Assembly (NCBI GenBank): GCA_964372275.1
Contig: CAYJRR010000124.1
Span: 1-13,378 of the forward strand
Reading direction: 5' to 3'
DNA from: CAYJRR01 sp964372275 [NCBI: uncultured bacterium]
GTDB lineage: Bacteria > CAYJRR01
Length of the DNA: 13,378 bases
Within the stretch, counting starts at the first letter, position 1. Each line of letters starts with the position of its first letter. The notes beneath the pieces are model-generated. The model saw nothing but the letters and a program-made list of their open reading frames with translations. It made no database searches and was not told the origin of the DNA. Made by a program: the position numbers and the translations under genes. This document shows, one piece after another, positions 6,344 through 13,378 of this stretch.

Positions 6344-8335
6344 CTATCGAGTCACGACGACGGTGGTGGTGGTGGAGTCCCGGTCGGCACCGTCGCTCAC
6401 GGTCAGGCGGACGGTGTAGGTCCCGGGAGCGGCGAAGACGTGCGAGGCGCCGGACTGGAAGCCCTCCACGGTCGGCGTTCCGTCGCCGAAGTCCCAGGCG
6501 TAGCGGAGCGTCGCCCCCGGCCGCGCGGCGCGGGAGAAGGCTCCGTCGAGGCGAAGAGGCCGCCCGGCGGAGATCCGGTGGGCCCCGCCGGCCACGGCAC
6601 CCGGCGCGATCTCCGCCGACACCGGGACGGCGCAGACGACCGTCCCGGTTCCGGCGACGGTCGGCGCCGCCGCACGGGATAGGTCCTGGGTGTAGCAGCC
6701 ACGCGCGCCCGGATTCTCGCAGCAGCATTGGAGCGCATCGAGGTGGTGGCCGAACTTCTCCTTCCACCGCTCGCGCGATCCGGCGTGGAAGTTGTCGGAC
6801 GTCGACCAGCCGGCGCGGTCGTGGGGCATCCAGGCGAAGAACGGCTCGTCTGCGTCCCCGCCGCGTCCGACTCGCGCACCGTGGGCGAACGGGCTCGTGC
6901 GACCGACCGAGCGGGCGACGTTCGGATCGCACGACCCGTTCTTGGCGCCGATGTGGTGACAGGCGGTGCAGACCTGCGATTCGAGCGATCCGTTCGGGGC
7001 GCGCACCAGCCCGGTGGTGACCGCCTTCGTCCCCTGGTCGCGGTACGGTCCGAATTCGACCGGCACGTACGGGACCGGCTGGAGTCCCGCGGGTCCCGCC
7101 GCGGCGCGCACATCGCGCGGAACGACACCGACCTGGTCGATCCACGGGCTGTGGGCCCACGGACCGCCGACGTGGCAACCGGTGCAACTGCCGTTGCTGC
7201 TCGGCGGCCGCCACGCCTCCTGGGGCGTGCGGCGCCAATCCGACTCCGGGATCTCGAACGGCGAGACGTTTCGCGGCAACGCCTCGGCGAGCCGCTTCAC
7301 CGCGGCGGTGGCGTCGGCGCCGCGCCGGGCGCCGCGCACGCCGCGAACCAGCGACGCGATCCGCTCGCGCTCCGGCGATGCGGGCAGCTCGGCGATCGCG
7401 CGGTCGGCGGCGGCGAGCAGCGCTCGGACCGGCTCGGTCTCGCGCACGTCCGACGCCAGCCGCATCCCGATCGAACCGATCCAGGTTTCGACCGAGGAGC
7501 CGCCGCCGAGAAGATCGAGCACCCGCGCCGCGTGCGACAGCGCCTCCGCCCCGTTCCGGGGGGCGGCGCGTCCGCGCGGAGGCTTCGGTCCCGGAAGCGA
7601 TGCCCACGCGGCCTCGGCGGAACGGGTCCGGGTGTCGTCCGGCCACGGAATCTCGCCGCCGTAGAACTCCCCCTTCTGGAAAGCGAAGCAGGTCTTCCCC
7701 GTCTTGTGGTTGGTGAGGATGAAACCGAGGTCGTTGAAGTAGAACAGGTCCTTGAAGTTCTCGACCGTCGGCTCGCGCTCGAAGCGGCGGCGGCGCCCCT
7801 CCTGCGAGAGCGGACTGGTGAAACGCTCCTGGCGGCACATCGCCACCGCGACCACCTCCGGCTTCGCGGGGTCGGGGACGATGCGTTGCACGTGGGCGTA
7901 GTTCCAGCACTCGCCGGAGAGCCACTGCGGCTTGGCGCAGGTCGCCCGTCCGTCCTTCAGCTCCTCGTAGAACCGGTGGTCTTCGATCTCCAGGAGCCGG
8001 TCGATCGACGGGACGCCGGTGCGCGGCGCGCGGAGCGGGCGTTCGATCCATTCGCCGCGTCCGTTCTGTCGAAGATACGTGATCGGCACCTCGGTGCCGT
8101 CGAGGCAGCGGATCGGCGCCAGGACGCGGTCGGGATCGAGCCCGACCTCCTTCTTGCACTGGCGCACGTAGGCGGCGATGTCGTCGGGCTCGTTGCGAGC
8201 GACCACCTCCGCCGCCTCGTCGACCGACGGGAGGAGCGGGTCGTTCTGCGTACAGCCGGCCTCGTCGTCGGCGGCGCGCGCGGCGACCGAGAGGAGCAGC
8301 AGCGCACCGACCGTCGTGAACCGCACCCCGACCAT
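6344..8335 (-). CDS. Exported cysteine-rich cytochrome c-type protein with two CXXCH sites and a C-terminal PKD domain
   Basis: A 663-residue protein. It starts with a clear Sec signal peptide (MVGVRFTTVGALLLLSVAARA), so it is periplasmic or surface-exposed. The first 300 residues hold about seven scattered cysteines (for example IRCLDG, GECWNY, KTCFAF) and match no family I know. Heme c sites are CTGCH (Cys384, Cys387, His388; bases 7172-7186) and CTACH (Cys456; bases 6956-6970). A Cys-Cys-Cys cluster (LQCCCENPGARGC) follows. The end is a PKD-type Ig fold with YAWDFGDGTP and PGTYTVRLTVSDG. ATG 8335 is chosen for the signal peptide and a GGGGAGG about four bases upstream; the longer frame adds unlikely sequence. 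It is divergent from a diheme cytochrome gene, so a shared electron-transfer role is plausible. The enzyme or carrier role is unknown. Confidence 0.85.
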   Translation of the reverse strand: MVGVRFTTVGALLLLSVAARAADDEAGCTQNDPLLPSVDEAAEVVARNEPDDIAAYVRQCKKEVGLDPDRVLAPIRCLDGTEVPITYLRQNGRGEWIERPLRAPRTGVPSIDRLLEIEDHRFYEELKDGRATCAKPQWLSGECWNYAHVQRIVPDPAKPEVVAVAMCRQERFTSPLSQEGRRRRFEREPTVENFKDLFYFNDLGFILTNHKTGKTCFAFQKGEFYGGEIPWPDDTRTRSAEAAWASLPGPKPPRGRAAPRNGAEALSHAARVLDLLGGGSSVETWIGSIGMRLASDVRETEPVRALLAAADRAIAELPASPERERIASLVRGVRGARRGADATAAVKRLAEALPRNVSPFEIPESDWRRTPQEAWRPPSSNGSCTGCHVGGPWAHSPWIDQVGVVPRDVRAAAGPAGLQPVPYVPVEFGPYRDQGTKAVTTGLVRAPNGSLESQVCTACHHIGAKNGSCDPNVARSVGRTSPFAHGARVGRGGDADEPFFAWMPHDRAGWSTSDNFHAGSRERWKEKFGHHLDALQCCCENPGARGCYTQDLSRAAAPTVAGTGTVVCAVPVSAEIAPGAVAGGAHRISAGRPLRLDGAFSRAARPGATLRYAWDFGDGTPTVEGFQSGASHVFAAPGTYTVRLTVSDGADRDSTTTTVVVTR

Positions 8336-8580
8336 CGTCCCTCCCCGTTCCCGAAGGAATACGGAGCAATCGACGTACCGAGGGAAAAGGTCCCGCGAAT
8401 TCGCCGTGGAAGCCGTTTCCGGAGGGGCCGGCGAGGGGGCGGCTGGGATGCGCGCGCCCGCCTCAATGGGTTCTCCGGCATGCATCCGACCTCCCCGCGT
8501 GACGGCGCAAACCGGCGCCACGCCACGAAGTCGCCGTGCGGCACGGTGCTTGCCACCTTCGCCTGGGCATGGGGGAGCGC
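8336..8580. promoter_or_regulatory. Divergent intergenic region between two cytochrome genes
   Basis: The 245 bases between two outward-facing cytochrome genes must hold both promoters if the genes are transcribed from here. The part next to the - strand gene (about 8346-8400) is the less GC-rich end, but no good -10/-35 pair stands out on either strand. CCGTGC (8534-8539) and GCACGG (8541-8546) form a short perfect inverted repeat about 35-45 bases before the + strand start, a possible regulator site. GGGGGAG (8571-8577) is the only ribosome binding site candidate for the + strand gene. No small gene or RNA is recognised. Confidence 0.4.
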
Positions 8581-12786
<4,206 letters not shown>

Positions 12787-12807
12787 TCGGGCGGCGGAGC
12801 GGAAATG

Positions 12808-12838
12808 ACGCGGGGCGGGCCTTCAGCACGCCCCGCGT
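12808..12838. terminator. Perfect 10-bp hairpin between convergent genes
   Basis: ACGCGGGGCG (12808-12817) pairs perfectly with CGCCCCGCGT (12829-12838) across an 11-base loop. It lies 21 bases after the lipoprotein stop and 23 bases before the end of the convergent gene, the right place for a shared, two-way terminator. Only short T-runs follow (GTTTCC on the + strand, CATTTCC on the - strand), so it may need help from Rho. Confidence 0.6.
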
Positions 12839-12861
12839 GCGTTTCCGACGCGGGTCGGCGC

Positions 12862-13378
12862 TCAGCCGCCGGGACCGGCGGGCTTGGCGCAGCCGAACTT
12901 CCCTTCGTACTTCTTCAACCCCGCCGGCAGCGCCTCGTCGATCTCGATCTTCGGCAGCCAGACGTCGGCGTCGGCGGCGACCGCCCCCGCCTGCAGCGGG
13001 AGCCCGAGCATCCCCCGCACCGCATTGGCGCTGCTGTTGGCCGCCTTCGCCTTGGCGTCGACGGCGGCGCGGGAGACCTCCTTGCGGGCGGCGTAGATCT
13101 CGGAGAAGCGCGCGGCCACCGGGATGGCCGGCGTGGCGCTGACGTTGCCGGTCGAGTCCGTCAGCTGGTCGGCCTCGTCCTCCATCTCGTCGACGGTGAT
13201 CTGGGTGTTGAACTCGCGATAGTCGTAGAGCCGGTTCCCGGTGAAGAGGTTGTCCTTGAGCGTGATCCCCTTGGCGATCTTGATGTTGTCGACGCCGCCG
13301 TAGTCGCCGAATCCGAAGACGTTGTTCGTCGCCGTGAGCCGGATGTCGTTGTCCATCTTCAGCGCGTTGCCGCCGTAG
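12862..13378 (-). CDS. C-terminal part of a probable beta-helix protein (partial)
   Basis: About 171 codons are visible; the frame is still open at the window edge, so the ATG at 13356 is internal. The first visible 60 residues show asparagine- and glycine-spaced strands (LTATNNVFGFGDYGGVDNIK, then ITLKDNLFTGN) of the kind found in right-handed parallel beta-helix proteins, where N-x-F turns stack. The rest is a helical, Ala-rich segment (RFSEIYAARKEVSRAAVDAK), then a short end with one Cys (KKYEGKFGCAKPAGPGG). I do not recognise the family. A secreted or surface protein is likely if the beta-helix call is right, but the N terminus and any signal peptide are outside the window. Confidence 0.6.
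   Translation of the reverse strand, partial: YGGNALKMDNDIRLTATNNVFGFGDYGGVDNIKIAKGITLKDNLFTGNRLYDYREFNTQITVDEMEDEADQLTDSTGNVSATPAIPVAARFSEIYAARKEVSRAAVDAKAKAANSSANAVRGMLGLPLQAGAVAADADVWLPKIEIDEALPAGLKKYEGKFGCAKPAGPGG

Noticed and set aside
6355-6376. A run of GGT-type triplets (cgacgacggtggtggtggtgg) looking like a simple repeat.
   Set aside because: It encodes the Thr/Val-rich last strand of the PKD domain on the - strand and is too short to call a repeat element.

Overview
The window is very GC-rich (by eye about two thirds or more G+C) and gene-dense. It uses TTG and GTG starts and many short overlaps between genes. Kdo synthesis genes (kdsA, kdsB), an outer-membrane-type beta-barrel end, a lipobox protein and exported c-type cytochromes point to a Gram-negative, LPS-making, respiring bacterium. 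The style would fit Acidobacteriota, Myxococcota or a related lineage, but nothing seen here fixes the phylum. I see no tRNA, rRNA, CRISPR array, insertion sequence or phage gene.

Left part (1-3785, all + strand): the 3' end of a probable outer-membrane beta-barrel gene; an unrecognised 198-residue protein; a diacylglycerol-kinase-type lipid kinase; a GNAT acetyltransferase; and, after a 161-base AT-richer leader, a D-Ala-D-Ala-ligase-like ATP-grasp enzyme. The ATP-grasp gene overlaps tail to tail by 38 bases with the next block.

Centre (3748-6267, - strand, read right to left): kdsA, then a compact ExeA/TniB-like AAA ATPase joined to kdsA by a 4-base GTGA overlap, then a protein with two arrestin-like lobes separated by two membrane helices, overlapping the ATPase gene by 14 bases. 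This three-gene unit is the least ordinary part of the window and is the best candidate for an undescribed system.

Centre-right (6344-9483): a divergent pair of exported cytochromes. One is a 663-residue, cysteine-rich, two-heme protein with a C-terminal PKD domain (- strand). The other is a 300-residue diheme cytochrome c of the alcohol-dehydrogenase-subunit type (+ strand). This pair sits between pyrG and kdsA, so it seems to have split a kdsB-pyrG-kdsA operon.

Right part (9473-13378): pyrG (CTP synthase) and kdsB (CMP-Kdo synthetase) on the - strand. PyrG makes the CTP that KdsB uses to activate Kdo, and KdsA makes the Kdo-8-phosphate precursor. Divergent from kdsB is a lipoprotein with a short coiled coil and a YadA-head-like run of glycine-rich repeats, followed by a perfect 10-base-pair hairpin. 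The window ends inside a convergent gene whose visible part looks like the end of a beta-helix protein. No stretch longer than 300 bases lacks a gene; the longest is the 245-base divergent region at 8336-8580.
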